Of a DNA stretch of 64,000 nt, positions 46,557 to 61,400 are shown in pieces (the stretch's first letter is position 1; each line of letters begins with the position of its first letter). The position numbers and the translations under genes are program-made. Below the pieces are notes generated by a model. The model did no database searches and was not told the DNA's origin. It saw only the letters and a program-made list of their open reading frames with translations. This DNA comes from Amblyornis subalaris (Eukaryota; Chordata; Aves; Passeriformes; Ptilonorhynchidae): the NCBI GenBank assembly GCA_018881555.1, contig JACAXG010000002.1, forward strand, positions 20,287,183 to 20,351,182, in the 5' to 3' direction.

Positions 46557-49500
46557 ATNTCTACCACTGGGTCTTCACATTAGGTAAAAGTAGAAAATAC
46601 TGATACCAATAAATATGAAGACAGAAATGCTTTACTTAGAGAGAACATCTGTAAACCANAGCATGCAAAAGGATTGCCTTTCCAAAATCTGGAATAAACA
46701 TGCAGCTTGATCATGCATTTTCACAGCAATTAGTTTGTCACACGTACTATCTACTTACTGCAGACCAAAGCAAGNAAACTTCCGGGAAATAACTGCCAAA
46801 GCGTATGAGCTGATAACTATAATTCCAAAGACAAAGATTTTCAAATGTTTCTGACTCAAGTCAGGCTACACTAAATTACATCAACTAGAAAATACCATAA
46901 TTGAAACAAAAAAGAAATCATCAGTTGAAATTTCTTTTGAAAAGGCAAAGNATTCCTAATCNAGAGCATGATTTTACATTCCTTTGCACCCCAGGATATC
47001 ACAATTGTGAAAACTGTGCAACATGGAAAATACTACAATTATACACCGTAATTCTCTACTCATTTACATTAAAATTCCATTTTTCATTTGCCATACACAA
47101 ATATAAATAACTTCACAAGAGGTAATCATGCTCCTGGTGTTTTCCAAGATAATAATAGTCCATTCAATAGTTGTCCTAAACCCCAGGCATTGCAAAACCC
47201 AAATGGGATAAGAGAATGTATTGTTCAAACTNAAAAAACAAAGGAAGTTAATCAAGATCCTTACTTGACTACAGCTGTCTTCAGACATCAGCCTGGAGAG
47301 GTATTTCTTAACCATTGATTAATGAGTAGCCACCTGAAAAAAAGACTGCCGAATTGTAACTAGTTTGCTTAAACAGCTCAAAAGTCACTGTATAAAAAAA
47401 ATATATTACCACAGAATTTACTCAAAAAGACAGTTCTTCAAGACAGCAAAGCTACTTCTCTCTTTTAACACTGCAGACAAGATGGTTTCAAAACTATTGG
47501 TGAGAAAAACCATTTGGGNGTACTACAAGGGAAACAATGACAGGATTTGAGTTCTAAGGGAATCTGAAACATATTTATACTTCCAGTAATTTTTTCAAGA
47601 CATTTAAAAAATAATTACAATTAAATATACAGGAAAGGCAAAATCAACAGCTCTGAGATACAGGTTTCACAGGAAAAATATGAAGATTATCAGGCAACAG
47701 AAGTTTTCCCTGAAGTAGTTAGGAAGACGTTAGAGGTATTTCAGTGGACTTAACTGTTTTACTATGATGATCACCCATCTTCTTGTGGAGAATAAAGAGA
47801 ATGACTCATTTCTGAGATCAAGCTTATTTCTTTGTGAAAAAATGTCATCCCACTGAGTTCATTCCAAAGATTCTGAGGTTTACAGTGAGGAGGAAAAGGG
47901 GGGAAATGGGTGATTTTGTCATTCTCTTCAGCATCTTCTTAGACACCATCTGGTTCANGCTGTATCACACATATGTATGCACAGACACAAACAGATCTAC
48001 TTTGGACAGACACCTCAAGAAGGCCCATTAGCTGCAAAAAGNCTCAACCACTTTCATCTCTGTTGTCACAGGGCACAGAGAGGAGTAGAAACACTCTACT
48101 GGAGAGTGCTTGGCGGCATGAGGTGCAAGCCTCCCCTATTCTCTAGGAATCTGTTTANAAGTAGCATTACAACAGTGCTCAGCATGGCTAAACAATTACT
48201 CCTAGCACTGCTGATTATAGGCAATACTATCCCAAATGAGAAGAAATCAATATTATATTTGCTGTCAGAAGAGGTGGTTTAATAAAAACACAAACCAACA
48301 ACAAGGACCCCAGCTGTATTAGAAGCCAGGAGAAAATTGAAGTGATTCGTGTTGCCACAGATGCTTCTTGTGGCATTCACTACTGCTTGGGTGTATGTAA
48401 CAGTATCTACTAAAAAGGATCTAGCAAGTCTGTGTGTGGAAGAAGAAAAATGGTATTACTGACCACACAACAAAAATGCCCTTTAGCTGAAATGAGCTAA
48501 TTCTTTTAGATCACAGTCTGACNGTTAATTCTTTGGAGGCTACAATTTAAATACATTTTCCTTCACAGTCTATGTGTGCATGTCCCTTGGAGAGGATGCA
48601 GAGAAAGGCTGGTAAAAAACAAACTCAGAAACTGTAGCTTAGTGTCGCCAGGAGACTCTTCTTCCCTTTTGGGTGCCTGAGCCTTCGTTAACTGAAAAGA
48701 TTGAAAAGCAACCTTTAAAACCTGGCCAGTGGCGCAAACCTAGGCCTTTTGGAGAGAACTGGAAAAATCAGGTCATGAAGAATGGTATTATAGTTATACA
48801 AAAATAAAAAGAAGAGAAGAATTATCTAGAGGAACCTGAAGAGGCAAAAACTGATGTGATGGAGTAAAAATGAGCTATGAGAAATGTTTGAAACAGATGA
48901 CTGAAAAACTGTCTCTGCATCTCTCACTTCTATGTTACGATATAAATCTTTATCTTAAGATATTAGAAATGTGGTAAGTTACAATTAGACAGGACATAGA
49001 AACAGATTTATTACCCTTTATTATTCTTTCTTCCCTACTACTTGGGATTAGATGTGACTGAACAGTTAATTACTTGCATTGCTGCCTTGGGAAGAAAACA
49101 GAAGAGAACAATAAACTTGAAGTTTCTCCAAATTCTTCTGTTAACATGTGATTAGTTGCTAGCATAAAGAGCCTTTGCCATGAGAGTCAGGTATAGTTTT
49201 GTTAAGGATGTCACAGCTTGGTTTGTCTGATTTAGCATTTCATGCTGTGCAATTTCTTCTACAGATTTAATTACACTTGGCAGTAATACAATAAATGCAT
49301 GANAGTTGCACCCAAGCTACAGAATATTTCAAATTCATCCATGAAACTGAAGATGATTTTACTTTAACGCTGTCTATCAGACATTGTGATCTGATGTAAA
49401 TGTTGCCGGCTGACAGAAAGGATGGTCCCATGTTCCCCCAGTTTGCTATGCCCACCATCATCAGCTGTACCAGAACTAGCATTTGTAGGGTGAGTCAGAT

Positions 49501-52500
49501 CACCAAGCAGCTGCACAAATGCTCATGCCTACCCAAAGGAGTAAGGAGAACATCCACTTGGGGGTGGCAGGCCATACTTATGTCAGATTAAAGTGACTAG
49601 TATCACCACAGGCTAAAAAAATGTGCAGGATATTGCTCTCAGCCTGCAAGCAGAAACCTCAAACAATAGGAAACCTCAGCTGAGAGCACTGTGTGACCTT
49701 TCAAGTTAGCATGCTGGCAATAAAGTGTTTTGAAATGTGACCATCTGTTTTTGAATAGATAACTGGAAATTCAATTTATCATGCCCAAGTTCCTTGACTT
49801 ATTAAGCACCAGTACGTCATTACTTGCACATTCTAAGATCATAAAACTATATACAGTAAGGTCCCTTGTTTTTTGCCTGTAGCTAAGCACAAACTCTGAT
49901 AGTGAAAGAATGTCTCAGCTACCACCTGCATTCCTGCACACCTAACCCAGCATAGGAGGAAGCACAGCCGACCAAAGGCCCCTATACCAACTTCACTCAA
50001 CTTCCTTTTTCTTTTCTTTAATTTGTGACCCACAGTGAGATATGAAGATCATTGATGATCCAAGCTGAGATTTGTTTCTGTATTTAAGTTCCTAATTACA
50101 GATGTTGATTTTTGGTGATGTTAAAATCCTATTAATGTAACTTCTCTTTACGAAAACAGAAAATTCCTGGTTTTACACACATGCCAAAGTGTTGGAGTGG
50201 TTTTTTACTACAAATGGAGCACCTATGCCCCATATCTTCTGAAAGAATTACTAAAAATAATACATTATTATGGATTAGAAAATAAATTGATGCTAAAGAA
50301 AAACTGTATGAAAGACAAGTGAAAATAAGGCAGATCACAGCCCAAAAGAGAGAAATAAATTAAGAAAGAGAAGGATCATTATAAAAATTTTGCCAGAGAG
50401 AAACCAAAAGGATTTCCACCATGTAATTCCAAATTGAGTTTTATATGTAAGGATTAAACTTCTCAAAACATTATTAAAATCTGTAGCTCAAACTTTTGTT
50501 GTACCTATTATTTTCAAGTGGAAACTGGAGATTTTAATAATTTCTTAAAATCACATCTATTGAACATACACTGTGTATGAAGTTTTGCCTATTACTAGCA
50601 AGAGACCCCAAAAACAACTGAAGCACAAACTTCTATAATTTAATTTTTATTCAGTTCCACATAATGACTTTTGTCAAATCAATTCACTTTTTCTGATATT
50701 TATCATGTGACTATGTGTCTGCTAGTGCCCTAAATAGAAATAGTATCAATTTGTCAGTGTCCAAGGTCCACTCTGATCTACTTCTAAAATCTATCATCTT
50801 AGATTCATTACATGTTCTTTTTGTTGCTAATACTCAGCCATGGCCTGTTTACAAGCTGGAGAGTCCCTTACCAGGTCGAATACTGTCGCCAGAGAGCAGG
50901 CAGGGATTTTGGGGGCTAAGCTGGGGTAGGCTGAGGAAATATCCAAACAGTATGAATCCACAATAGCCAGAAAATGTGCAAGTCCTGTCCACATTAGCCT
51001 GAGTGATGAAAGGGTCATAAGCAGAGCTCACCCCAGTTTCTTCCCCCTGGAGCATACCTTCTCAGCTGTTGTTACCAGAGCAGGATAAAGAGCTCTTGGA
51101 TACAAAAGATCCAAGACAGAAAGGAAATATGTTTCAGACTTGAAAGGAGACAGTCCGGGCCTAAGGAACTGGCTTTCTATTTTGATTCCTTCTGCCATCT
51201 GAAATAGCCATTCCCACTAATTCTCTTCAAATTCCTTCCAGGAGTCATCTGCTCAGTGGGCAGAGCCTCTCTAACTGCCTAAAAAAAATGTATATCCCAT
51301 TGCATGAACTTCCCAGTTTTCCAGCACTCAATCATTCTCCTGAAACTTGGCCATTGTTTCCATCTTCACCCCTGCCCTGCAACATGTACAGATGCTTCCT
51401 GTAAAGCTGAGCGCTTTAGTTGCACCATTCAGGAATGTGTAGATAAACTGGCTTTGAAGAATTTCACTATATGTTCACATGAAAGATGATGCATAAAAAT
51501 AAAGTGTTTCATTATGTGACCAACTCACTCAGTCTAGTCTTTTCACTTGTTATCACTGGAGGACACAAAAGTCTCCTATTAGTGATAGCTGTTCATAAAT
51601 AAGTATGCACACACCCACATATATTTGTGTGTATCTATGTGTNTATAGGTACGAGCTGAGAAATACTGTATCTGAATAACATACTGGTGACTTTCCTGAT
51701 GTATCAGATAAAGAACTCAGGATTTTATTCCTTCTGTGCTGTGTTTTCTCTGGGTTGAAAAAAAAATAAATTAAAAGAAGGTAAAATTGTGACTGCACTG
51801 TCATCATTACCTCTTTTCCACAGCTGTAGTATTTCTCAGGATGTGCTGAAATTTCAAAATGAAAGATAAATGTGGGAAATATTTGGAAAATATTATTATT
51901 CTCTTCAGCACTCCTGCATATTTTTCTAGGTTTTCTCACTGATCTTAGGCCTCTGCTCATAGGAATTCAACAAAGAATGATGCAGATATATTGAATAGGA
52001 AAGAAGAGTTGACGACATTTTAGAAACATGCCAAACAACCATTTATTTTCCCATGTGCAATATTTAACAACTGCTTTTTAATATGATGTATTGGCTGTTT
52101 TGTCAGCTTCAGGAATGTCTCCAACAAACTGAAAAACAATTGTGAAAAAACATTGTGAAAAAACAATTGAGTGAAAGAATGAAGAAATGGATAATCTGAA
52201 CTCTGAGACTGCCCTCATTGCAATAGCAGGTCTCAGGCCTTGCAGCTTTCTTTTTAAACAAACACAGTTCAGCAATGGTTTTTCACTTTTACAGAAGACC
52301 ACAGTTTTCCTTTCCACATTTTACTGGAAAAGTAATATCAGAAGAGTCTACATTTCATCAAAACAATCATTTTAAGGAGCAGTATTCTTACCTAACACAA
52401 ACAAAGTGTTTACAAAGTAAGAATGATTTTGTACTGGCAAGAAAAAGAAAAGCACATTTTTGACAGTACATCAAAGTGACAGTGAGATGAGTTTTCTACT

Positions 52501-55500
52501 CGGTGAAGTAGCTACTGCACTGTAAAACCACTTATGTCGGGGTTAAATAAGTTTATGGAATGCAGAGTTCTCTCCAGGTTGATACAGAGAAGGCTGGTAT
52601 CTAATAATTCCCTGCCATCAGTGATATGATACTATTATGGATACACCCACAGCACCTGCATAAGCTCTAACACAGCAGGAAGCCCTCTCACAGTGACCTT
52701 TTCATAATACTACACTGTATTTGCAGTCATTAACCATGATAATGTTGTTATGCAGCTGCTATGCTGCTATCTTGTGTGGGTGGCTCTCTAAGGCTGGCTT
52801 TTTTAAGGGTCCTTGAAATCACAACAGGATAAATCTTCTTCAGGGAGAAAGTTCAACCACATTGTTCCAGCAACAAGAAAGCCTTTCCTATCATGCAGTT
52901 CTTCAACTCACAATTCCCTCTCCTTCTACCCCCTGCCCTAGCTGACCCACAATAAGCACAAATAGTGAAATCTCAGGTTTTCAGAACATTTCCTATATGC
53001 AACAGGAAGTGTTTTAAGCTCCCTTCTACATTCCATAATTTCATCACGGCCGCAAGAAGAGGAGCTGGTTCAGCACAGAGCTGAGCAAACAGACACACTG
53101 AGCCAAGCTGAAGACACCGGTTCTATCCTGTGTGAACGGCCTGTGTGGCCAACAGGAATTTTACACCTGAAAAAACATCTGTGACAGCACCGCTCCCCAG
53201 ATCTGGACTGGAGGCAGGCCCGTGACTCCTTCACAATAACAGGAAACACTGTTGTCAACAGAGAGAGGGCTGTGCCAGAGCGATCTTTTCTATACATGCT
53301 CAACAGGGAATGTAAAGAACATTCCCTTGCAAAGTTTATTTGGACAGCAAAGGGTGTGGGAGGGCTGTGTCAGACTCTCACGAGAAGCAAGGTGTTTTCA
53401 AAGATCGCTGTTAAAGCCTGAAATGCTTTCTGTCTCTTTTAAAATGCTTGGGCAAAAAGAAGAAGGAAAAAAAATTAAGTGCTTTGTGGTTTGTTTAGCA
53501 TTACACCCCTGCTTGTTATGAAGCTGTGCTGGCCCATTATAAAGACTGTATTACACATTCCTTCCCTTCACTTTCCCTTTTTTATGGAGCTTTTATTTTC
53601 ACTTCTTCCCCCATCCATCTGTCTTTGCATGCTGGCTCTGCAGATTACAGCAAAGTGTCTATATGTCAATCCAGCCTTTCCCCAAACCACCTCTTCCGCG
53701 TTGTCCTTCAGGACAAGAGGTGGCACAAGCCATCCCTCAGCAGGCTCCCAGAGCAGCAGCACAATTGCCAGAAGAACTGCCTGCCACTCTCTGTGGCCAC
53801 AAAAATCTCCATAGAGGTCTTTTCACAGGCAGCATAGTTGAAGGTATTCAAGTCAGTCTTCTCATTGTGGAAAGATCAAATAAACATATTGCTACAAAAT
53901 ATTGATAGAATTAATGTCTCTCTTCAATCTCTGTTCATACGCCCACATTCTTCAATCTTGTTGAAGGAATAAAAATATAAGAATCTCTCTTCATGAAGAT
54001 TAAGCACATTTTCTTCTGGGTAGTCCTTTCTTTTAATTAGGGGACTTTTTTCAATTATGAACTATAATTTCTTTCATGTGTTTTTACAAAGAAAGTAATT
54101 TGGCCACCTTTGCTGCATGTCTTTGGGTATTGGCAGTTAGAGGAAAACTATCAATGTGCTATACAGCCTTGCTTTATATTTACCTTTGCTTAACAGAGCT
54201 GCTGTAGGCAGGTGTGGAAGTGGCCAACTTTATACACAGTACACATGTCCCACTAAAATCTGGACTAAACTTCTGAACTAATCTTCTGTACAGGAGTATA
54301 TTTGGCCATAGAAATTCTCACAATGAGATAACAGTGAAATGAAATAGGAAATAATAATATTTCTTTTTCCACAATCCTTGAAGTCCTATGTCATTGGTTT
54401 GGTTACAAATCAATGTAAAACGTCCTTTTGGAGTATTCTGGAATAAGCGACACCTCTAATTGTTGTTCCCTCCGCATCAGACCTCAATTGTGAATAGTTT
54501 TTTCTATGAAGAGCTCTCTACCCTCTGAGCAAACTCAGATGTGTTTTCGACCTTAATGTAGAAGTCTCTGAGCAAAAAAGAGGCAGGCAATTGCTGTAGT
54601 GCAACTTCTCTCTTGTTATACCTATTTCCTACCAGGATTGCCTTAATTGTCCCCTATGTGTGGGAGCAGCAGAGAGTTCCTGGCCTTCTTCAGGCTGACT
54701 GTGGATTTCTCCTTCCCACAGGAGTAAACACATGGGCCAGTGTGTTCTTTTGCTCCAAGTTTACATAAAAGTCTAAGTGCACCTTCTCTGTATTAAAAAA
54801 AGAAAAAAATTCTTTCTCTATGAGCTTCTCTGTGGAAACTGAATGTTACCACCTAGACAAATCCAGTTACTTTCTGTGAATCAGAAATATTCACGTACCT
54901 GAAAAGTTGCTGCCTGCAGGCAGCAGCACAGCAGAGGTTTTTTTCATTTCTCTGTGCAGAAGTTGACCAAGATACAGACTTGCTCAGACCTTGAGCTCAT
55001 TTCTTATATATATTCTTCACCCAGTAACAGAAGCATTGACAGTGCACCAAAATTCACNCTGTGAAGTCTGACTTTCACATATCTAGAAACATTCATATTT
55101 CAAAACAAGGCAATTTAAGGTGCTTTTTGATGTTAAAAGCACCATGCTATGCNGTTTGGTAGGTAAAACACTATAGGGAAGCAGACAATTGGAATGTACT
55201 GATGTCTCTTTTAGTTGCCTCAAGCCCTTCTTGACCTTACAATGCTGGACATGACAACACTACGATCACAGAAATTACTTCACTATAATTCAGAGGCTGC
55301 TGTGTTAGCTGGTCAGCTTGGGTACCAGACGAAATCCAAACACAGGAGCATGAAGTGCAGCACTCTCTGGTTTACTGTCAAATGTAGGCTACACTTGCAC
55401 GCATCAAATTCACTCTATTGTGAACCCACACACCAGGAAGCAATAAGAAAGTAGTTTTTTAAAAACTGTTTAAAGCAACTTGCTGACAATTGGTAGTCAC

Positions 55501-58333
55501 TCCAGTCTGAGTGTTGACTCAACAAAACTGGGTAAAAAATACTAGCTATTAGACAATAAAAAAGCCAAATGGGTTATTCTTTTTGTGTGCTAACCAGAAG
55601 ATGTAAGGCTATAACTTCTGCTTAATTTCTGTTGGTCAACCTTAGCCTTGCAGNAAACTGTGCACTTACAACTAAGCTGTGGCTCTAAGCTCTAGTCTTT
55701 GAGATTGGTTTGAAAATGCACTGATACAGTGAGTTCAGCTCAGGGTCTGTACCAAATTTAAGGAGTATTAACAAGTAATAAAACATATCATTAAATGCTG
55801 CAAAATGTCTCCTCTGCTATGCAGGGTGAATCATAAGAACCTTGTATGGAGGGAATAAACATTGGGATATAAAGGAAGAGAAAAGTCTTGCTGTTTTTAT
55901 CCGTCTGTGTCCAAGAGATATAGACCTGGTGAGGGAAAAGCTTTTGTTATGATAAATGGAGAAGGCAGCAAGGTTTAGCCAGTGTCATAAAATGGGAAGC
56001 CATATTCAGCTGAGTGGAAAGTTTTCTTGTTTTACATATAAGATTAGAAAAACAGCTGGTTTAGAAACAAATACTTTAAGAGAAGTGTACTCGAGAGCAA
56101 ATGGGTCTAAGTCAGCTATGAATAAAGCTAAACTGAAAATTAGGTAAAAAAAAAAAAAAGAGTTTTTACAGTCACCAGAATTGTGGACTCAGTTGGCCCT
56201 TTCTTAACTGGTGATCATAAAATCCTCTCCAACTTCAGTTTCCATTCTCCACCACAATCTCTCAACTCCATTAGCATTTACCAAAATTGAGCAGCAATTA
56301 ACTGACTAACCTAAAGCCATGTTTTCACTTGGGAAGAGTACAGTGTTTTTGCTTAGCTTAAAATAGTTCATCTCAACATCGCTGAATTGTTTCTTTTTTT
56401 TTTTTTCTTTTTCCTTACAACAAATATTTCAATGTTTTCTGTCAAAATTGCAATCTCTCCTTGTTGGTGAAGGTATGAAGAGTCTTGCTGTCTATAGAAC
56501 ATCTGTTAACCTGGGAAGATTTGTATGCTGCAATACCTCAGGGAGTATAATTCTTTAAAATGTTGCAGGACATAATCAGAGATGCATACCTCACATCTTC
56601 GTGAGCAAAAAACCTCAAGGATGGTGCAGCTTAATGCTAGAGACTAATGCTGAACTTGATGCACACTAATGAATGCTTTTATAATCTGGCTATCTTGGTT
56701 CCTTCACTCTATATCAACTGCACAAAATCCATNTCAAATTAAAAACAGAAAGTGCTGTTAGAAAGTCCAGAGATTTACAGATATTAATTCTATTTGGATT
56801 TTACCTTTCAATAGTGAGGAGAGGTTTGTAGTATTATCATCATTCCCAACAGACTGCATCCGAAATGCTTAACACAGAAGTGTAGGTCTTCCGTAAAAGT
56901 TTCTAGAGCCAGCAAAACATGGGCATTATTNCCATGCCTACTTCTTGTGTATTTCCTCTTTGGCAACACTGACACATTTTAACCCATCTGGATTGCTAAG
57001 ATGTCTCAAGTGAATTAATATTTGTTAATGATNAATTAATTTCCTCTGAGTGAGTCATCCCTGTGGTTGGTGTGTATCTATCACACACTGTTAGAATACC
57101 TACTCATACAAACCACAAGACACGAAAACCCTCTGGTGCATAGGATTTTAGCCATACATCTTGGATTTGGGAAATCATACTAGAAATCTCTTAAAAAAAG
57201 TTTCTAGTGGAATGTCCTGTGCTTCCAACATCGGTGTAATAAAGAAAAAAACCCTACAAGACATTTTACAATTACTGTCCTGTGTCTTCTTTTGGCTTTT
57301 GTTGTTTTGTGTATTGGTCTTTGGTTATTTAGCTCTTATAGAGGCAATTCAGAATTCGGAGCATGTTTCAAATTTGGGCTTTTTAAACCTAACTAAATAA
57401 ATACCCATGGAACTTATTTGCGCATATAGAATGGTTTCGTTAATTTTCAATTTTCCATGCTAAGAGTTCCAAACATGCAGGCAGACCACCAAAGACAAGA
57501 ATACCTATTTCAGAAAGCGAACACACACTTCCACTTAAATTTTGCTTTCCTGATGGTATCTACCCAAAGGAAGATGTGAGTATTTAAACTGATGTGTTAG
57601 AGCAACTACCAAGCAAAATAAATTGATTTCAGGAAACAGGCATTTTTAACAGCACTCCTGATACTCTCTGAAAGTGTCTGAGATTCGCTTTTCAATACAC
57701 TTTATCCACTCCAGTTGTCCTCAAATGAGGCTAAAAAGTTGCTTGACTGTTCTCACACCAGGCTAAAGAAAAGTTTCTGGGACAGAGTGGCAGCATCATG
57801 CTTGTTGAAGATTGGCAAGAAACCAGGTAACCAAGGCCAAAATTTCTCAATCTGCTCAGGCCCTACTAGTTGCCTTTCAGTCCAACTGTCAGCTTTCTTT
57901 ACATCCTACAGCAGTCCCAGGCTAATCAGTGAGTGTAGCAGGTTAGCACTGGGATTTACGGGGCCTNAGACCATCATATCACTTCAACATTGTCAGGGTG
58001 TAATCTCAGAGACAGATAATGCAACAACACTTGCTCATAAAAATACCTGTTAGCTGAGGAAGAAGGCCAAATAACTGAAGTAGGTCATTCGCAGGAGTAA
58101 GGATCCCTCAGCATTAGCTGAATCTGACCCCAAGACCCATCAATAACAAGGATTCTAATGCCTGTGAACTTCTGCCTGAGTTTTACAGATTCTTATTGGC
58201 ACTTGAAATCAAATTCTAGTAGAAGACTTTCCTGGAGACATTTTATAAACAGAAAAAAATTGAGCATTTGTGTCTCCCATGTTTTTGGAAGAAACACAAA
58301 ATACGGGAGCTAAGAAATAAAGCATAACAGAAA
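46557..58333. other. Non-coding unique DNA
   Basis: About 11.8 kb without a recognised gene or interspersed repeat. It contains an A14 run (56146-56159), a T13 run (56394-56406), a small imperfect tandem CAATTGTGAAAAAA repeat at about 52137-52169 and a perfect 8-bp palindrome with a 5-base loop at 53306-53326. A G+C-richer patch at about 53040-53260 and the overlapping frames at 53479-53905 show no domain. Nothing is supportable as coding. Confidence 0.5.
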
Positions 58334-58469
58334 GATGGATGGATACAGGCATGGATAGATAGATAAAGCAGATAAATAATAATATATAAATATTATATAT
58401 AATATATATAAAATATATATTTATATAATAATATATAAATAATATAGAAATAAATCAGATAGATAAAGC
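58334..58469 (+). repeat. GGAT/GATA and TA-rich block inside a 13-bp direct repeat
   Basis: GATGGATGGATA and GGATAGATAGATAAAGC are followed by about 75 bp made almost only of A and T (58371-58446, ATATATAAATA-type). The 13-mer AGATAGATAAAGC occurs at 58357-58369 and again, exactly 100 bp later, at 58457-58469. Self-complementary TA stretches could extrude as cruciforms. Confidence 0.88.
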
Positions 58470-61400
58470 TGGCAAATCAATTATTACAAAGAAGAACATA
58501 CTGAATTTCTTGGGATTTTTGCATACTTATGAAATGAGTGACTGATCCATCATTAGTAGGGGAGAGGAAAGCAATATTTCTGCTATTCAGGTATGAAAAA
58601 TACGGGATATTAAAATCTACCTTTTCCTATCACTTGTATTTTCACNGATAGAAAGTAAGTATGCTCATAACCAGGATGGAGAATGAGTTTTATTGTTTGT
58701 TTTTTTCCTGCTACAATAAAGTTACATTTTAATTGTATATACGAGGAAATATACCAGTATATGCTTAGCTGATTAGATACATATATAGTAGGAGCAAAGT
58801 ATGCATATCATACATTCTTTACTTTCCATATGAGGTTTTGTAATCTACTTATTACAACAGTAGAAACAACTTTTCAATCTACAACCCATGAAATACCTCA
58901 GGAATGTAGACAAGAGCAAAGTCATGGACAGTATGAGAAAAAAATAAAGCTTGCTTGCCTTAAGACACCTACAATTCTTAATCTGAACTTTTATGGTCTA
59001 TCTAACATGTGAGAGGTAACCGTAAAAATATTTTAAAATTTGTTACTTAATTGAGTAAAAATCAAAATGTAAATGCTTTTTGTTTTCTTTTCTTTTCAAG
59101 TCAGTATTAATTTTGGACAAAATTAATTTTTCCTTTTCTCAAACAGAACTCTGAATGTTATATAAACTATTGTTCCTCAGAAACAGAGGATACAAGGAAT
59201 AGCGGAGGGAGCAATACTCATACCCAGTGGAATAAATGGGCTTTCAAAGCTGGGAAAAGCTTTGTCTTTGCTTTCTGATTACTCTATCTCATTGTTTACA
59301 AACACCAGATGTCTTAGAAAGACCTCACTTTTTGCCACATATTTTCTTTCCTGATGAATCATTCCACCCATTTTAATACCAAGAAAATGTCAGTTATTTT
59401 TTATTCTAAGGTTATCTTTCAGTAAGTTCCTTTTAATGTGCCGCTGTAGCTCAGAGGAAAACTGTTGGGAACCTGGGAGTCTACTGAATACCTATTTTTT
59501 AAATACTAAGGGGAAAAAAGTTTCACTGACTTAATATTAAGAACTTGAGAAATCAGTGTCTCTCACCTCTCNTTCTCTTTCCACTGCACAGGCTATTAAC
59601 AGAGCCATTTTGGAGATGCTGACAAAAACTCCAAGGTTTACAGCAGCTGGTATGTTTGGAGACAGTACCCTGGTACCATCTGTGCCTCTCCAGTCTCAGC
59701 CAAATTAGTCTCCTGCCCAGTTGCAGAAAGGAGAAGAGATGAGAGTGACAGGGAGCCTGGGCAGGTGGGGAGTAGGGCGCCAAGGCCAGCAGTAGAGTCA
59801 GATCCATGCCAAGGCTTTCAGCTTCACTGTGTCCCAGCTGCTTTGATGGACAAAAGGTAATCTCTTCAAATGACCTGATGGTTAGTTCACACAAAAATCT
59901 GCACCCTTAGAGTATGCTTTGTGTGCAAATATATTACCTAACAAAGAGATTGGGAGACTGTCTGCCGGCCCACAGGGTTGGTGCCAGGGCACGGCTGCCC
60001 TAGTCTCCCCTGCATCCCACTGTCCATTGCAAACACCTCTTGATCTATTTCTTGTTCATGCTTGAGCACATCCTGTGAGAGTGCTGCTTGATACAGATCA
60101 AAACTGCAGGGGAGAGTGCTAGCAATTAAACAGCACAGGCAATCAAGCCCTTCTCTTAGCCCTGTGTCTTTACATCACTTGTGCCCACACAGCTGGTTTC
60201 ATTCAGAGACAAAGACAAGGAATCTGAGCAATACTTTGGTGAGAAAAAACATTTCATTGATGGCAAAAATTATCAAAGAGGCTTTACCCTAAGTCTTTCA
60301 GTGATACTTCAGCAGGAATGTTTGTCACCAATAGCACTCTGAGACAGCCAAGTGCTTGAGCATGTGGGTGACTGTAGGCATGTGGAGTCTTGAGAGACAC
60401 CTGGTGCATGCATTTGATTTCTCACAAATGATTTTTTAATAGTATCTGTAGATCGCTGTCACATAAACTGGTGATTACAATTTAGTTCATTCCTGTTAGC
60501 ATCATTACTCTTTGGGTGACTTCCAACTCGTGGTGAGCTTAGCAGTTACACTGTGGGTAACTAATGAAGTCATGTTTGAGGGCTAATAACGATCCGTGGT
60601 AGACATGTAGCAGCTTCCCTGCTCACCAAGGAAAGCAGCTTAAAGCTTTGGGGGGCCTTAGCTACTTCTCACCTGAGTTCCCATGCCTTTAGGGCTAGGA
60701 TCATGGCTGATACCAAATGGGTCAACAGATCAACACCTTCTGTAGTGATGATATGATTCTTTCACTTGGCTAATCCAACAAGACTCAGTAAACTGGGCTA
60801 GGGATTTTAAAAGTAATGTGTATCTATTTGCATTGAAAAAGTACACNCATGACCATTCATATAGTGTTTTCAATATAGTTTTCTAAGCTAAAGCTATTTT
60901 TTTCAGAGATGAGAGATTAGTTTTATAATTGCTCATGATGCTTTAGAAAACTAACAAAAAGGAACACTAATAAAAAGTCCTGCTGAAGTAATAGGTATCC
61001 TTTCAGACTGACTGCTGTATATGTTTCTGAAGACACAAAAGATCTTTTATCTGTGGTAATGGGGACTGCAGATGAGTAGAAGGTCAACTTAGGACCATAG
61101 GTACTAGAGATGTGATGGTGAAATAAAATGTCACTGACACAAAAGGGTGTAAACACGAATTATGAAAGTGCCTACAGCTATTTGGACAGAGTAACTGAGT
61201 TTCCTGTAGCTTTTAATTACTTCTATGATTATCTGCTGAAAGTGCATGTGTGCCTCTGTGCACGTGTGGTTTGTGGGAGCAGTTGAATAATGGATTGACA
61301 CATGCAAACATTACTTGAAAAATTTTAGAGAACTGCTTGAAATCCTGTAGGAAGAAAGGACAGTACCAGTTTTGTTTATATTTATGGGATAAGAAACTCT

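Noticed and set aside
53306..53326. GGGAATGT/ACATTCCC hairpin whose left arm resembles the start of miR-1/206
   Set aside because: The stem is only 8 bp with a 5-base loop, and similarity ends after about 13 bases; no miRNA precursor structure.
53479..53905. Cluster of overlapping frames of 80-111 codons on both strands
   Set aside because: Several frames open at once point to stop-poor composition, not to coding; none has a family signature.
57318..57334. TCTTTGGTTATTTAGCT, close to the mature miR-9 sequence
   Set aside because: It differs within the mature region and the next ~60 bases contain no complementary arm, so no precursor hairpin can form.
59440..59500. tRNA A-box-like TAGCTCAGAGG
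   Set aside because: No B box, no cloverleaf stems and no 3' acceptor partner; not a tRNA or a clear tRNA-derived SINE.
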